A stretch of 64,000 nucleotides of DNA from Pseudomonas laurylsulfativorans (GCF_002906155.1 NZ_MUJK01000009.1:155354-219353); one strand, 5' to 3'; positions 17,407-26,113 are shown, numbered from the stretch's first letter. A program made the numbers and translations. The notes: generated by a model from the letters alone, not told the origin.

Positions 17407-18702
17407 CTATCCTTGCGCGTGGCACCATTGCGCAGGGTCACTCGGATGACCCTGCTGACGAATTGCGAAATACAGCGCTGGTGTGTCCTGCCCGCCACTG
17501 TTACCGACAGTGGAAATAGGCTCACCGGCTTTTACAACGTCACCGGCAGACTTGAGCAACGTCTGGTTGTGACCGTACAGACTCAAATAGCCATTGCCGT
17601 GGTCGAGAATCACCAGCAGCCCGGCGCCGCGTAACCAATCGGCGAACACCACGCGACCACCGTGCACGGCATGCACCGCACTGCCAGCAGACGCGCCGAT
17701 CATCACGCCATCCCACTTGGTCCTTGCATCATCGCCACGGCTTTCACCGAAGCGCGCCAGCAATCGACCGTCGACAGGCCATGGAAGTTTGCCGCGGGTT
17801 GATGAAAACGGGCCGCCAAAGGTCTCGCCGGAGCTGGAAACCAGTGCGCCAGGTGTCGATCTGACCGGTTTGCGTGGGGCGTCGTCGCTGGCATCTGCCT
17901 GCGACTGGGCCTCACGTAAACGCTTTTTTTCGGCTTCCTGCTGGGCAATCAGCGCTTTTTGCCGCGCTTCTTCTGCCTCACGGGCCTGGCGGGCCAACGT
18001 TTCTTCAATGGTTTTAAGGACTTTAGACAGGTCTGCCTGATCCTGCTCGCGCGCCGCCAGTTTCTGATCGCGAGCCTTTACGTCGTCATTGAGTTTGGCC
18101 AGGACTTGTTGGCGTTCCTGGCGAACTTTCTCTAGTTCGCCACGCTGGGTGTCGAGGCTGCTTTGCTGCACCAGCAATTGCGCCTGCTGCATGGCGATGT
18201 CTTTTTCGACATTGCTCAGTTGGCGCAGGGTTTCGTTGAAGCTCTTCAACTGCTCCAGGCGGGCCTGGCTCAGGTAGTCGTAATAGGTGAGGGTACGGGC
18301 GAATTTTTCCGGATTCTGCTGGTTGAGCAGCAGCTTGAGGTACTCCTGACGACCGTTCTGGTAGGCCGCCCGGGCCTGCATGGCGATCAGTCGTTGCTGT
18401 TCAGTGCGCGCGCTCTGGAGTTTTTTTTTCTCTGCATCGAGGCGCTGTAGCTCGGCTTCGCTTTTCTTCAGCTCTTTTTGCAGGGCGTCGACCTGCTTTT
18501 CGAGCTTGCCCATTTCGGTTTCGGTGCCCTTGAGCTCTTTCTGCACGCCGGACTTTTCTTCCTGCAACTTGCCCAGCAGTTTCTTCAGCTCGGCAATGTC
18601 CTGACGCGTGGCGTCCAACTGTTGTTGGGTTTCTGCACGCTCGTCAGCAAAGGCCGGTTGGAGCAGGCATGTCAGGGCTAGGGCTATCAGGACGCGAAGC
18701 AT
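17407..18702 (-). CDS. envC: Murein hydrolase activator EnvC
   Basis: This 431-residue periplasmic protein has a signal peptide (LRVLIALALTCLLQPAFA), a long coiled coil (about 25-270, heptad-rich, with many Glu, Lys and Gln) and a C-terminal LytM/M23-like domain. The LytM zinc site is degenerate: the usual HxH near the end reads LYFAIR. That matches EnvC, which activates amidases at the division septum and does not cut peptidoglycan itself. I chose ATG at 18702 because the signal peptide begins there; an upstream in-frame start at 18771 adds 23 residues with no signal features. Confidence 0.9.
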   Translation of the reverse strand: MLRVLIALALTCLLQPAFADERAETQQQLDATRQDIAELKKLLGKLQEEKSGVQKELKGTETEMGKLEKQVDALQKELKKSEAELQRLDAEKKKLQSARTEQQRLIAMQARAAYQNGRQEYLKLLLNQQNPEKFARTLTYYDYLSQARLEQLKSFNETLRQLSNVEKDIAMQQAQLLVQQSSLDTQRGELEKVRQERQQVLAKLNDDVKARDQKLAAREQDQADLSKVLKTIEETLARQAREAEEARQKALIAQQEAEKKRLREAQSQADASDDAPRKPVRSTPGALVSSSGETFGGPFSSTRGKLPWPVDGRLLARFGESRGDDARTKWDGVMIGASAGSAVHAVHGGRVVFADWLRGAGLLVILDHGNGYLSLYGHNQTLLKSAGDVVKAGEPISTVGNSGGQDTPALYFAIRQQGHPSDPAQWCHAQG

Positions 18703-18836
18703 AGGGGCGAGCGGCACCAGGGAAAGGGACGGCCTAGTATGCCCGCCATGGGCGGCAAAAAAAATGCCCATTTCTGACTGTGTGATAACTGGAGGGAGAT
18801 GTGGGGGGATTTAATCTTCAAAACCACCACAGACAC

Positions 18837-19050
18837 TGTAGGAGCTGGCTTGCCAGCGATGGTCGTTAACGATAACGCGTGAAAACCGGATAAACGCGGC
18901 GCACTTGAATCCATCGCCGGCAAGCCGGCTCCTACAGGATTTGTAGGTCACGCGGTCCCTTGTAGGAGCTGGCTTGCCAGCGATCGCGGCCGATCATTCA
19001 ACATAGATGCTGACTGTCAGATTGCTATCGCTGGCAAGCCAGCTCCTACA
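18837..19050. repeat. Two tandem REP pairs
   Basis: Four GGCTTGCC-type REP cores form two inverted pairs, at 18837-18936 and 18961-19050, between gpmI and envC. They occupy most of the 376-bp gap between those two genes. Confidence 0.9.
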
Positions 19051-19078
19051 GGGTTTTGCAGTGTATGGGGTAACCGGA

Positions 19079-20608
19079 TTACACCAGAATCGAAGTCCCG
19101 GTCATTTCCGCCGGTTGTTCAAGGCCCAGCAGCTTCAGCATGGTCGGCGCCACGTCCGCCAGCACGCCGCCTTCGCGAACTTTCAGATCGCGCTTGCCGA
19201 CATAGATGAAAGGCACCGGCTCGGTGGTGTGTGCGGTGTGCGCCTGGCCAGTGGTTTCATCGGCCATTTGCTCGACGTTGCCATGGTCTGCGGTGATCAA
19301 GGCTTCGCCACCGACTTTTTCCAGGGCATCGACGATGCGACCCACGCACAGGTCCAGGCATTCAACAGCCTTGACCGCCGCTTCGAACACGCCGCTGTGG
19401 CCGACCATGTCGCCGTTGGCGTAGTTGACTACGATCACGTCGTAACGCTGGTTTTCGATGGCATCGACGATACGGTCGGTGACTTCCGGTGCGCTCATTT
19501 CCGGTTGCAAGTCATAGGTGGCGACTTTCGGCGACGGGATCAGGATGCGCTCTTCGCCCGGGAACGGCTCTTCGCGGCCGCCGGAGAAGAAGAAGGTCAC
19601 GTGGGCGTACTTTTCGGTTTCAGCGATGCGCAACTGAGTCTTGCCGTTTTTCGCCAGGTAGTCGCCCAGCACGTTTTCCAGGCTGCCGGCAGCAAAAGCC
19701 GATGGCGCAGGGATGCTGGCGGCGTATTGGGTCAGCATGACGAAACCGGCCAGTTTCGGCTGGCGGGCGCGCTCGAATTCACTGAAGCCGTCTTCGACGA
19801 ACACGCGGGTCAGCTCGCGGGCGCGGTCGGCGCGGAAGTTCATGAACACCACAGCATCGCCGTCTTCGACTTTTACCGGCTCACCGATGGAGGTGGCTTT
19901 GACGAATTCGTCGCTCTCGCCACGCTCGTAAGCTGCTTGCAGACCTTCCTGAGCGGTGGCGGCGTTGAATTCGCCCTGGCCATCGACAATCAGGTTATAG
20001 GCCTGGGATACACGGTCCCAACGGTTGTCGCGGTCCATGGCGTAGTAACGGCCGATCAGGCTGGCGATCCGGCCTTTGCCCAGGGCCTGGAAGGTCGCGT
20101 CGAGCAGTTCGATCGACGATTGCGCGCTTTTCGGCGGAGTGTCGCGGCCGTCGAGGAAGGCGTGCAGGTAGATGTTTTGCGCGCCGCGCTTGAAGGCCAG
20201 TTCGGCCATGGCGACCAGGTGATCCTGGTGGCTATGCACGCCGCCATCGGACAGCAGGCCCATGAAATGCACGGCCTTGCCGGCAGCGACGGCTTTGTCC
20301 ACGGCGGCGCAGATGGTCGGGTTCTCGAAAAACTCGCCGTCGCGGATCGATTTGGTCACGCGAGTGAAGTCCTGATACACCACGCGGCCGGCGCCCAGGT
20401 TCATGTGGCCGACTTCCGAGTTGCCCATCTGGCCGTCCGGCAAGCCGACGTCCATGCCGCTGCCCGAGATCAGGCCGTTCGGCACGGTGGCCCACAGGCG
20501 GTCCAGTACGGGCTTCTTCGCCGCGAAAATGGCGTTGGATTCGGGGCTGTCACTGTGACCGAAGCCGTCGAGAATCATCAGGACCAAAGGTTTAGGCGTG
20601 GTAGTCAT
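19079..20608 (-). CDS. gpmI: 2,3-bisphosphoglycerate-independent phosphoglycerate mutase
   Basis: GpmI interconverts 3- and 2-phosphoglycerate in glycolysis and gluconeogenesis using two manganese ions. The 509 residues contain LMILDGFGHSD with a metal-binding Asp, the phosphorylated Ser64 in MGNSEVGHMNLGAGR, the loop HAFLDGRDTPP, and the metal ligands NYANGDMVGHSG and ALITADHGNVEQM. ATG at 20608 is the family start; the frame extends 26 codons upstream with no homology. It is separated from envC by REPs, so co-transcription is uncertain. Confidence 0.97.
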   Translation of the reverse strand: MTTTPKPLVLMILDGFGHSDSPESNAIFAAKKPVLDRLWATVPNGLISGSGMDVGLPDGQMGNSEVGHMNLGAGRVVYQDFTRVTKSIRDGEFFENPTICAAVDKAVAAGKAVHFMGLLSDGGVHSHQDHLVAMAELAFKRGAQNIYLHAFLDGRDTPPKSAQSSIELLDATFQALGKGRIASLIGRYYAMDRDNRWDRVSQAYNLIVDGQGEFNAATAQEGLQAAYERGESDEFVKATSIGEPVKVEDGDAVVFMNFRADRARELTRVFVEDGFSEFERARQPKLAGFVMLTQYAASIPAPSAFAAGSLENVLGDYLAKNGKTQLRIAETEKYAHVTFFFSGGREEPFPGEERILIPSPKVATYDLQPEMSAPEVTDRIVDAIENQRYDVIVVNYANGDMVGHSGVFEAAVKAVECLDLCVGRIVDALEKVGGEALITADHGNVEQMADETTGQAHTAHTTEPVPFIYVGKRDLKVREGGVLADVAPTMLKLLGLEQPAEMTGTSILV

Positions 20609-20760
20609 GGAATCCACTCGTGGCTGAGGTAAAAGGGGTAATGGAAAAGGGAGTGGCAGTTTAATGCGAAGTTCCGGCCACGTCACCGCCGGACGGGGTT
20701 TGGCCCACCATAGTGGCTGTGTATACTGGCCGACATTTTAACGCCCTGGAACCTCCTTCG

Positions 20761-21174
20761 ATGGTTGCTCACCTGATTGAATTCGCCACTAACCACTACA
20801 TTCTCGTCGGTATCTTCGTCGTACTGCTGGCGTTGCTGATTGCCTACCAAATGCAGGGCGGCGGCCGCAGCCTGAGCACCGGCGAACTGACCGGCCTGGT
20901 CAACAAGGACGCAGGCGTAGTGGTCGACATTCGTCCGAGCAAGGATTTCGCCGCCGGTCACATTGTCGGTGCGGTGAACATTCCCCAGGACAAACTGGCC
21001 GCCCGCGTCGGCGAACTGGAAAAGCACAAGGCCAAGACCATCATCCTGGTTGACGCCATGGGCCAGACCGCCGGCACCCACGCCCGCGAATTGATGAAGT
21101 CCGGCTTCACTGCCGCCAAGCTGTCCGGCGGTATTTCCAGCTGGAAAGCCGACAATCTGCCGCTGGTGAAGTGA
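20761..21174 (+). CDS. Membrane-anchored rhodanese-like protein (YibN type)
   Basis: This 137-residue protein has one N-terminal membrane helix (about residues 12-30) and a cytoplasmic rhodanese domain (VVVDIRPSKDFAAGHIVGAV, LSGGISSWKADNLPLV). The catalytic cysteine loop of active rhodaneses is absent: the position reads ILVDAMGQTAG, with Asp98 where Cys would be. It is therefore probably not a sulfurtransferase, as is likely for YibN-like proteins next to grxC and secB. ATG at 20761 is chosen because it directly precedes the membrane helix. It sits two bases upstream of grxC. Confidence 0.88.
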   Translation: MVAHLIEFATNHYILVGIFVVLLALLIAYQMQGGGRSLSTGELTGLVNKDAGVVVDIRPSKDFAAGHIVGAVNIPQDKLAARVGELEKHKAKTIILVDAMGQTAGTHARELMKSGFTAAKLSGGISSWKADNLPLVK

Positions 21175-21175
21175 T

Positions 21176-21430
21176 ATGAGTAGCGTCGTCGTCTATTCCA
21201 GCGATTACTGCCCTTACTGCTCGCGAGCCAAGTACCTGCTCGAGAACAAAGGCGTGGCCTTCGAAGAGATCAAGGTCGATGGCAAGCCGCAGGTGCGCGC
21301 TGCGATGGCCCAGAAGGCCGGACGTACGTCCGTGCCGCAAATCTGGATCGGCAGCACCCACGTGGGCGGTTGTGATGATTTGTTCGCCCTGGAGCGCGCC
21401 GGCAAGCTCGACGCGCTGCTCAAGGCCTGA
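21176..21430 (+). CDS. grxC: Glutaredoxin 3
   Basis: This 84-residue dithiol glutaredoxin reduces protein disulfides and glutathione mixed disulfides in the cytoplasm. The active site Cys12-Pro-Tyr-Cys15 lies in DYCPYCSRAK. The glutathione-binding TSVPQIWIG (cis-Pro) and GGCDDLFAL are present. The gene order rhodanese-grxC-secB is common to many gammaproteobacteria. Confidence 0.97.
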   Translation: MSSVVVYSSDYCPYCSRAKYLLENKGVAFEEIKVDGKPQVRAAMAQKAGRTSVPQIWIGSTHVGGCDDLFALERAGKLDALLKA

Positions 21431-21487
21431 CGGCAATACCCCCAAACCAGCAAACCTAAAAGAACCCTGGATCAAGAAGGATCTGCG

Positions 21488-21973
21488 ATGACTGACCAAC
21501 AGAACACTGCTGCGAACGAAGAAGAAACTGCACCGCAATTCTCCTTGCAGCGCATTTATGTGCGTGACCTGTCCTTCGAAGCTCCGAAAAGCCCGGCGAT
21601 CTTCCGCCAGCAGTGGGAGCCGAGCGTCGCGCTGGATCTGAACACCCGTCAAAAGGCGCTGGAATCCGACTTCCACGAAGTCGTGCTGACCCTGTCGGTT
21701 ACCGTGAAAAACGGTGACGAAGTGGCGTTCATCGCTGAAGTGCAACAGGCCGGTATCTTCCTGATCAAGAACCTGGACGATGCATCGATGAGCCACACCC
21801 TGGGTGCGTTCTGCCCGAACATCCTGTTCCCGTACGCTCGCGAAACCCTGGACAGCCTGGTGACCCGCGGTTCGTTCCCGGCACTGATGCTGGCTCCGGT
21901 GAACTTCGATGCGCTGTACGCGCAAGAGCTGCAACGCATGCAGGCGGCTGGCGAGACTCCGACCGTTCAGTAA
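21488..21973 (+). CDS. secB: Protein-export chaperone SecB
   Basis: SecB is a cytoplasmic tetrameric chaperone that keeps preproteins unfolded and passes them to SecA. The 161 residues show the conserved core FSLQRIYVRDLSFEAPKSP, EVQQAGIF and CPNILFPYARETLDSLVTRG. The N-terminal stretch is acidic and disordered. An AGGATCTGCG stretch before the ATG gives a reasonable ribosome site. Transcription probably ends at the long hairpin that follows. Confidence 0.98.
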   Translation: MTDQQNTAANEEETAPQFSLQRIYVRDLSFEAPKSPAIFRQQWEPSVALDLNTRQKALESDFHEVVLTLSVTVKNGDEVAFIAEVQQAGIFLIKNLDDASMSHTLGAFCPNILFPYARETLDSLVTRGSFPALMLAPVNFDALYAQELQRMQAAGETPTVQ

Positions 21974-21979
21974 AAGCGT

Positions 21980-22033
21980 CGTTTGCTCCATGAAAAAAGC
22001 GCCTCTGAAGGCGCTTTTTTCATGGAGCAAACG
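21980..22033. terminator. Bidirectional terminator with a 24-bp perfect stem
   Basis: The arms 21980-22003 and 22010-22033 are perfect reverse complements around the loop TCTGAA. The inner stem AAAAAAGCGCC/GGCGCTTTTTT is a classical terminator working on both strands, for secB and for trmL. The outer 12 bp (CGTTTGCTCCAT) make it unusually long. Confidence 0.9.
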
Positions 22034-22040
22034 AAACCTG

Positions 22041-22142
22041 CAGGAGCTGGCTTGCCAGCGAAGGGGCCATCACATTCAACCATTGTGCTGGCTGATACAC
22101 CGCTTTCGCTGCGATGCGGCGACCCGACAAGCCAGCTCCTAC
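22041..22142. repeat. REP pair, GGCTTGCC type, partly degenerate
   Basis: The left core is CAGGAGCTGGCTTGCCAGCG. The right core is a diverged complement ending in AAGCCAGCTCCTACAA. It lies between the secB terminator and trmL. Confidence 0.75.
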
Positions 22143-22155
22143 AAGGATGGCGGTG

Positions 22156-22611
22156 TTATTTAAAGTCGTTCTGACGCCAGGCTTCGTAAACGGCGACAGC
22201 GACAGTGTTGGACAGGTTCAGGCTGCGGCAGCCTTCACGCATCGGCAGGCGCAAGCGTTGTTCTGCGGGCAGGGCATCTAGCACCTCGGCGGGCAAACCA
22301 CGGCTTTCCGGGCCGAACAGGAAGGCATCGCCCTCGGCGAAGCTGGCGTCGTGGAACGGCCGCGAGCCCTTGGTGGTGAACGCGAACAGCCGTGGGTGGC
22401 CAAGGCTCTCCAGGCAGCTGGCAAGGTCCGCGTGGCGTTGCAGGGTGGCGTACTCGTGGTAATCGAGGCCGGCCCGGCGCAGGCGCTTGTCGTCCATCTC
22501 GAAGCCCAGCGGTTCGATCAAATGCAGGTGGCAGCCACTGTTGGCGCACAGCCTGATAACGTTGCCGGTATTCGGCGGAATTTCTGGTTGGAAAAGGATG
22601 ACGTGAAACAT
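22156..22611 (-). CDS. trmL: tRNA (cytidine(34)-2'-O)-methyltransferase TrmL
   Basis: This SPOUT-class methyltransferase modifies the wobble base of tRNA-Leu. The 151 residues begin FHVILFQPEIPPNTGNVIRL and include LFGPESRGLP (the SAM-binding knot) and LRLPMREGCRSLNLSNTVAV (the knot end), the typical small TrmL/YibK length. ATG at 22611 is the family start; the frame continues 45 codons upstream without homology. Its start codon overlaps the start of a divergent gene on the other strand. Confidence 0.95.
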   Translation of the reverse strand: MFHVILFQPEIPPNTGNVIRLCANSGCHLHLIEPLGFEMDDKRLRRAGLDYHEYATLQRHADLASCLESLGHPRLFAFTTKGSRPFHDASFAEGDAFLFGPESRGLPAEVLDALPAEQRLRLPMREGCRSLNLSNTVAVAVYEAWRQNDFK

Positions 22612-23050
22612 GCACGGCTCCGAAGGTAAAGATGACGCGCATTCTACGCCGCCAGAAGGCGTGCGTTCGAAACTATTCCTGCGGGTGATGGGCTCGCTGG
22701 CGATTGTCGGGGTGATGGTCGGGATGATGATCGGTCGCCTGACCACGCCAGACCCCAGTCAGTTGCAGCAGGTTGAAGTGACCAACGACGGACTGGTGGT
22801 GTGGTTCAACAACGAACCCAAGACCCATGGTGAAATCGTCGACGGCAGTGTCGCGCTGCTGTTTGGTGCCGAGGGCAAGGCGCAGAAAGGCCAGCTCAAG
22901 CTCGACGGCAAGGACGTGAACTGGCGGGTACGTTTGAGCGATGGGGGGTTGTTACTGACGCTGGTGGCGGCCCGGCCCCTGCAGGGCGAGTGGGCCGGTA
23001 GCGAGGTCGATGACCGCTGGCGGCTGGAGATCCATCTCCGGGAGCAATAA
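22610..23050 (+). CDS. Conserved hypothetical membrane-anchored protein
   Basis: I do not recognise the family. The 146-residue product has a polar N-terminus of about 25 residues, one membrane helix (about 27-43, VMGSLAIVGVMVGMMIG), then a periplasmic domain of beta character (VEVTNDGLVVWFNNEPKT, SVALLFGAEGKAQKGQLKLD, WRLEIHLREQ). A KxxD-rich beta-sandwich is possible. The ATG at 22610 lies in a CATG that also encodes the trmL start on the other strand, so the two genes are back to back with no spacer. AAGGATG about 12 bases upstream may be its ribosome site. Confidence 0.7.
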   Translation: MHGSEGKDDAHSTPPEGVRSKLFLRVMGSLAIVGVMVGMMIGRLTTPDPSQLQQVEVTNDGLVVWFNNEPKTHGEIVDGSVALLFGAEGKAQKGQLKLDGKDVNWRVRLSDGGLLLTLVAARPLQGEWAGSEVDDRWRLEIHLREQ

Positions 23051-23262
23051 AAGAGGGAATCCCCGGCCTGCCTGTACCAAGGTTCCCGAAACGGGAGGCT
23101 CGTCGCGATTGCGGTATGAGCCTGTGTAAAGAAGGAACCCCTGACCTGCCTGTATCAAGGGCCCCAAAACGGTTGGGCTCGTCGCGAGTGCGGTGTGAGC
23201 CCGGTGTAAAGAGGGGAATCCCCGGCCTGCCTGTACCAAGGTCCCCGAAACCGGGTAGGTGA
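23050..23262. repeat. Three tandem 78-81-bp repeats
   Basis: Units start at 23050, 23128 and 23208 (spacing 78 and 80). Each contains a G-rich AAGGAACCCC or GAATCCCC block, CCTGCCTGTACCAAGG and GGCTCGTCGCGA with small changes. The third unit is cut short at about 23262. They start at the stop codon of the 22610 gene. No gene is supported in 23051-23594; that gap holds this array, a terminator and a REP pair. Confidence 0.8.
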
Positions 23263-23320
23263 ACTGATTCACCTGAAAGGGTCATTGCAGGGGGCGTGCC
23301 AGGTTTTAATATTGCGAAAC

Positions 23321-23364
23321 AAAAAACGCTGAAAGCCCCGTAATTCGGGGCTTTCGTGTTTTTT
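23321..23364. terminator. Bidirectional rho-independent terminator
   Basis: GAAAGCCCCG and CGGGGCTTTC flank TAATT. An A-run lies on the left and a T-run on the right, so it can end transcription from both the 22610 gene and ntrC. Confidence 0.85.
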
Positions 23365-23466
23365 CGATAGGGGTTCGATAGCAAATGTAGGCGGGGTTTC
23401 GGATCGGTTGTCGTGCGCGATTGCGGTTCACGGTGCATTCAGGCGGTGCACTGATAACCCAAAAAG

Positions 23467-23560
23467 CATCGCGAGCAGGCTCGCTCCCACAGGGTTCGAT
23501 GGTGTCGACACGATAGTGAAAACACCGAAAATCCATTGTGGGAGCGAGTTTGCTCGCGAT
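23467..23560. repeat. REP pair, GCGAGC/GCTCGC type
   Basis: The cores ATCGCGAGCAGGCTCGCTCC and GTGGGAGCGAGTTTGCTCGC face each other across about 45 bp, just after ntrC. Confidence 0.9.
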
Positions 23561-23594
23561 TGGGTCTATCGATCAGCGAAGTACTAAAGGCTGT

Positions 23595-25031
23595 TTAGCC
23601 CTCATCCCCCTCATCATCATCCCCGCCATCCACCTTCATCCCCAATTCCTTGATCTTGCGGGTCAGGGTATTACGCCCCCAACCCAGCAAAACGGCGGCA
23701 TCGCGGCGGCGACCGGCGGTGTGTTTGAGGGCGGTCTCGATCATGATCCGCTCGAAGGCCGGCACGGCGCTGTCGAGCAGGCTCGACTGGCCACGGGCCA
23801 GTGCCTGGTCAGCCCACTGGCGCAGGGCCTGTTCCCAGTTGGTCACGGGGGCCGAGTCCTGTGGCAGGCTCAGCAGTTCCGGCGGCAGGTCGCCGATGTG
23901 CACTTCGCGACCCGAAGCCATCACGGTGATCCAGCGGCAGGTGTTCTCCAGCTGCCGTACGTTGCCTGGCCACGGCAAGTTCTTCAGGTATTCCTCGGTT
24001 TCGCTTTTCAGCAGCTTCGGCTCGACGGCCAACTCCTGCGCGGCGCGGCTGAGGAAGTGCTTGGCCAGGGTCGGGATGTCTTCGCGACGGTCCGACAGAC
24101 GCGGGATATGGATGCGGATAACGTTGAGGCGATGGAACAAATCCTCACGGAATTTCCCGGCATGCACCAGGGTTTCCAGGTTCTGGTGAGTCGCGGCGAT
24201 GATGCGCACATCGACCTTCACTGGCACATGACCGCCGACGCGGTAGAACTCACCATCAGCCAGTACGCGCAGCAAGCGGGTCTGGGTGTCTGCCGGCATG
24301 TCGCCGATTTCATCGAGGAACAGTGTGCCGCCGTCCGCTTGTTCGAAGCGCCCGCGACGCAGGTTGGCCGCGCCGGTAAATGCGCCTTTTTCGTGGCCGA
24401 ACAGTTCGGATTCCATCAGGTCTTTGGGGATCGCCGCCATGTTCAGCGCGATGAACGGCGAAGCGGCCCGCGGGCTGTGGCGGTGCAGGGCGTGGGCCAC
24501 CAGTTCTTTGCCGGTACCAGATTCGCCGTTGATCAGCACGGTGATGTTGGAATGGCTCAGGCGGCCGATGGCGCGAAACACCTCCTGCATCGCCGGCGCT
24601 TCGCCGATGATTTCCGGGGTGCGGGTCAAAGCGACCGGGACTTCCAGGCCTTGCTGTTCCTGAGCGTGCTGGTTCGCGCGTTTGACCAGCGACACTGCTT
24701 CGTCCACATCGAACGGCTTGGGCAGGTATTCAAACGCGCCGCCCTGATAGGACGCGACAGCGCTGTCCAGATCGGAGTGAGCGGTCATGATGATCACCGG
24801 CAGCCGGGGGTGCTGCTCGCGAATCCGCGCCAGAAGGTCCAGGCCGCTGGCACCGGGCATGCGGATGTCGGAGATGATCACGTCCGGTTGCTGGCGCGCC
24901 AGGCGGCTCATCACGCCATCGGCGCTGTCGAAGCTCTGCGTGGTCATGCCTTCCTGTTGCAAGGCTTTTTCCAGGACCCAACGGATAGAACGGTCGTCAT
25001 CGACGATCCACACGGTTTCACTACGGCTCAT
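23595..25031 (-). CDS. ntrC: Nitrogen regulation protein NR(I), NtrC
   Basis: NtrC is the sigma-54-dependent activator of nitrogen-limitation genes. The 478 residues have a receiver domain with phospho-acceptor Asp55 (VIISDIRMPG), an AAA+ domain with Walker A GESGTGKE, the sigma-54 contact loop GAFTGA and LFLDEIGDMP, and a C-terminal Fis-type helix-turn-helix (RRRDAAVLLGWGRNTLTRKI). An acidic tail (DGGDDDEGDEG) ends the protein. It overlaps ntrB by four bases, forming the classical ntrBC pair. Confidence 0.97.
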   Translation of the reverse strand: MSRSETVWIVDDDRSIRWVLEKALQQEGMTTQSFDSADGVMSRLARQQPDVIISDIRMPGASGLDLLARIREQHPRLPVIIMTAHSDLDSAVASYQGGAFEYLPKPFDVDEAVSLVKRANQHAQEQQGLEVPVALTRTPEIIGEAPAMQEVFRAIGRLSHSNITVLINGESGTGKELVAHALHRHSPRAASPFIALNMAAIPKDLMESELFGHEKGAFTGAANLRRGRFEQADGGTLFLDEIGDMPADTQTRLLRVLADGEFYRVGGHVPVKVDVRIIAATHQNLETLVHAGKFREDLFHRLNVIRIHIPRLSDRREDIPTLAKHFLSRAAQELAVEPKLLKSETEEYLKNLPWPGNVRQLENTCRWITVMASGREVHIGDLPPELLSLPQDSAPVTNWEQALRQWADQALARGQSSLLDSAVPAFERIMIETALKHTAGRRRDAAVLLGWGRNTLTRKIKELGMKVDGGDDDEGDEG

Positions 25032-26113
25032 GTCGATGTGGCTCCTTGTTCCAGTGGCAGAAAGATCGAGAAAGTGGTGTGGCCGGGGTGGCTGTCACAT
25101 TCGATCAGGCCCTGGTGCTGGCTGATGATGTTCTGGGTAATGGCCAGGCCCAGCCCGGTACCGTCCGGACGACCGCTGACCATGGGAAAGAAGATGGTTT
25201 CCTGAAGTTCCGCGGGAATGCCCGGGCCGTTGTCGATGATCTCGATCTTGGTCACCAGGCGATGGCGTACATGGCCGATGGTGAACTGGCGCATGGTGCG
25301 GGTGCGCAGGCTGATGCGGCCAAGGCGCAGCTCGTTCTGGCTACTGATGGCCTGCATCGCGTTGCGCACGATGTTCAGGACCGCCTGGATCATTTGCTCG
25401 CGGTCGATCAGCACGTCGGGGATGCTTGGGTCGTAGTCGCGCACCAAAGTGATGCAGCCTTGGCTTTCGGCCTCCACCAGATGGCAGACACGTTCAAGCA
25501 CTTCGTGGACATTGCACATGGCCAGTGAAGGCAGCTTGTTGGAGCCGAGCATGCGGTCGACCAGGTTACGCAGACGGTCGGCCTCTTCGATGATGACGTT
25601 GGTGTAATCGCGCAGGCTTTCTTCCGGCAGCTCTCGGGCCAGCAATTGCGCCGCGCCGCGAATCCCGCCCAAGGGGTTCTTGATTTCATGGGCCAGGCCG
25701 CGCACCAGCATCTTGCTGGTTTCCTGTTTGGAAAGCTGTGCTTCTTCCTTGGTGATCCGCAGCAGGCGATCACGGGGGTGGACTTCGAGCAGCAGCATCG
25801 TGTGGCCATCGCTCAGAATCGGCGTTACCGCGTAGTCAACGGTCAGGGTCTGGCCGGTGAGGGCGGTGAGCATGGCCTCGCGCTTGGTGAACGGGTGCGC
25901 TTGTTCGACGGCCTGGCGCAAGGAGTTCAGCGCTTCGGTCGATTCGGTAAACAGTTCACTGATGAACTGCCCATGGCTGCGCTGACCGCTGATGGCCAGC
26001 AGCATTTCCGCCGCCGGGTTCATGTACTCGAGGCGCAGTTCGGCGTCGAGCAGGATGGTGGCGGTGGTGAGGTTGTCGAGTAGCAAACGGTGGAGTGCGT
26101 CGCTAATGGTCAT
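25028..26113 (-). CDS. ntrB: Nitrogen regulation sensor kinase NR(II), NtrB
   Basis: NtrB is a cytoplasmic PII-controlled histidine kinase and phosphatase for NtrC. The 361 residues contain an N-terminal PAS domain (about 5-115), the HisKA motif GLAHEIKNPLGG with phospho-His142, and the HATPase boxes NIVRNAMQA, EIIDNGPGIP and PDGTGLGLAIT. There is no membrane segment, as expected for NtrB. The gene starts about 200 bp after a strong NtrC-like site, which suggests autoregulation. Confidence 0.97.
   Translation of the reverse strand: MTISDALHRLLLDNLTTATILLDAELRLEYMNPAAEMLLAISGQRSHGQFISELFTESTEALNSLRQAVEQAHPFTKREAMLTALTGQTLTVDYAVTPILSDGHTMLLLEVHPRDRLLRITKEEAQLSKQETSKMLVRGLAHEIKNPLGGIRGAAQLLARELPEESLRDYTNVIIEEADRLRNLVDRMLGSNKLPSLAMCNVHEVLERVCHLVEAESQGCITLVRDYDPSIPDVLIDREQMIQAVLNIVRNAMQAISSQNELRLGRISLRTRTMRQFTIGHVRHRLVTKIEIIDNGPGIPAELQETIFFPMVSGRPDGTGLGLAITQNIISQHQGLIECDSHPGHTTFSIFLPLEQGATST

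Noticed and set aside
17407..17800. Active M23 endopeptidase in the C-terminal domain of EnvC
   Set aside because: The zinc ligands of the HxH motif are absent (LYFAIR), so it is an activator rather than a hydrolase.
23050..23262. Tandem units as a possible CRISPR array
   Set aside because: Units are adjacent with no repeat-spacer pattern, and no cas genes lie nearby.
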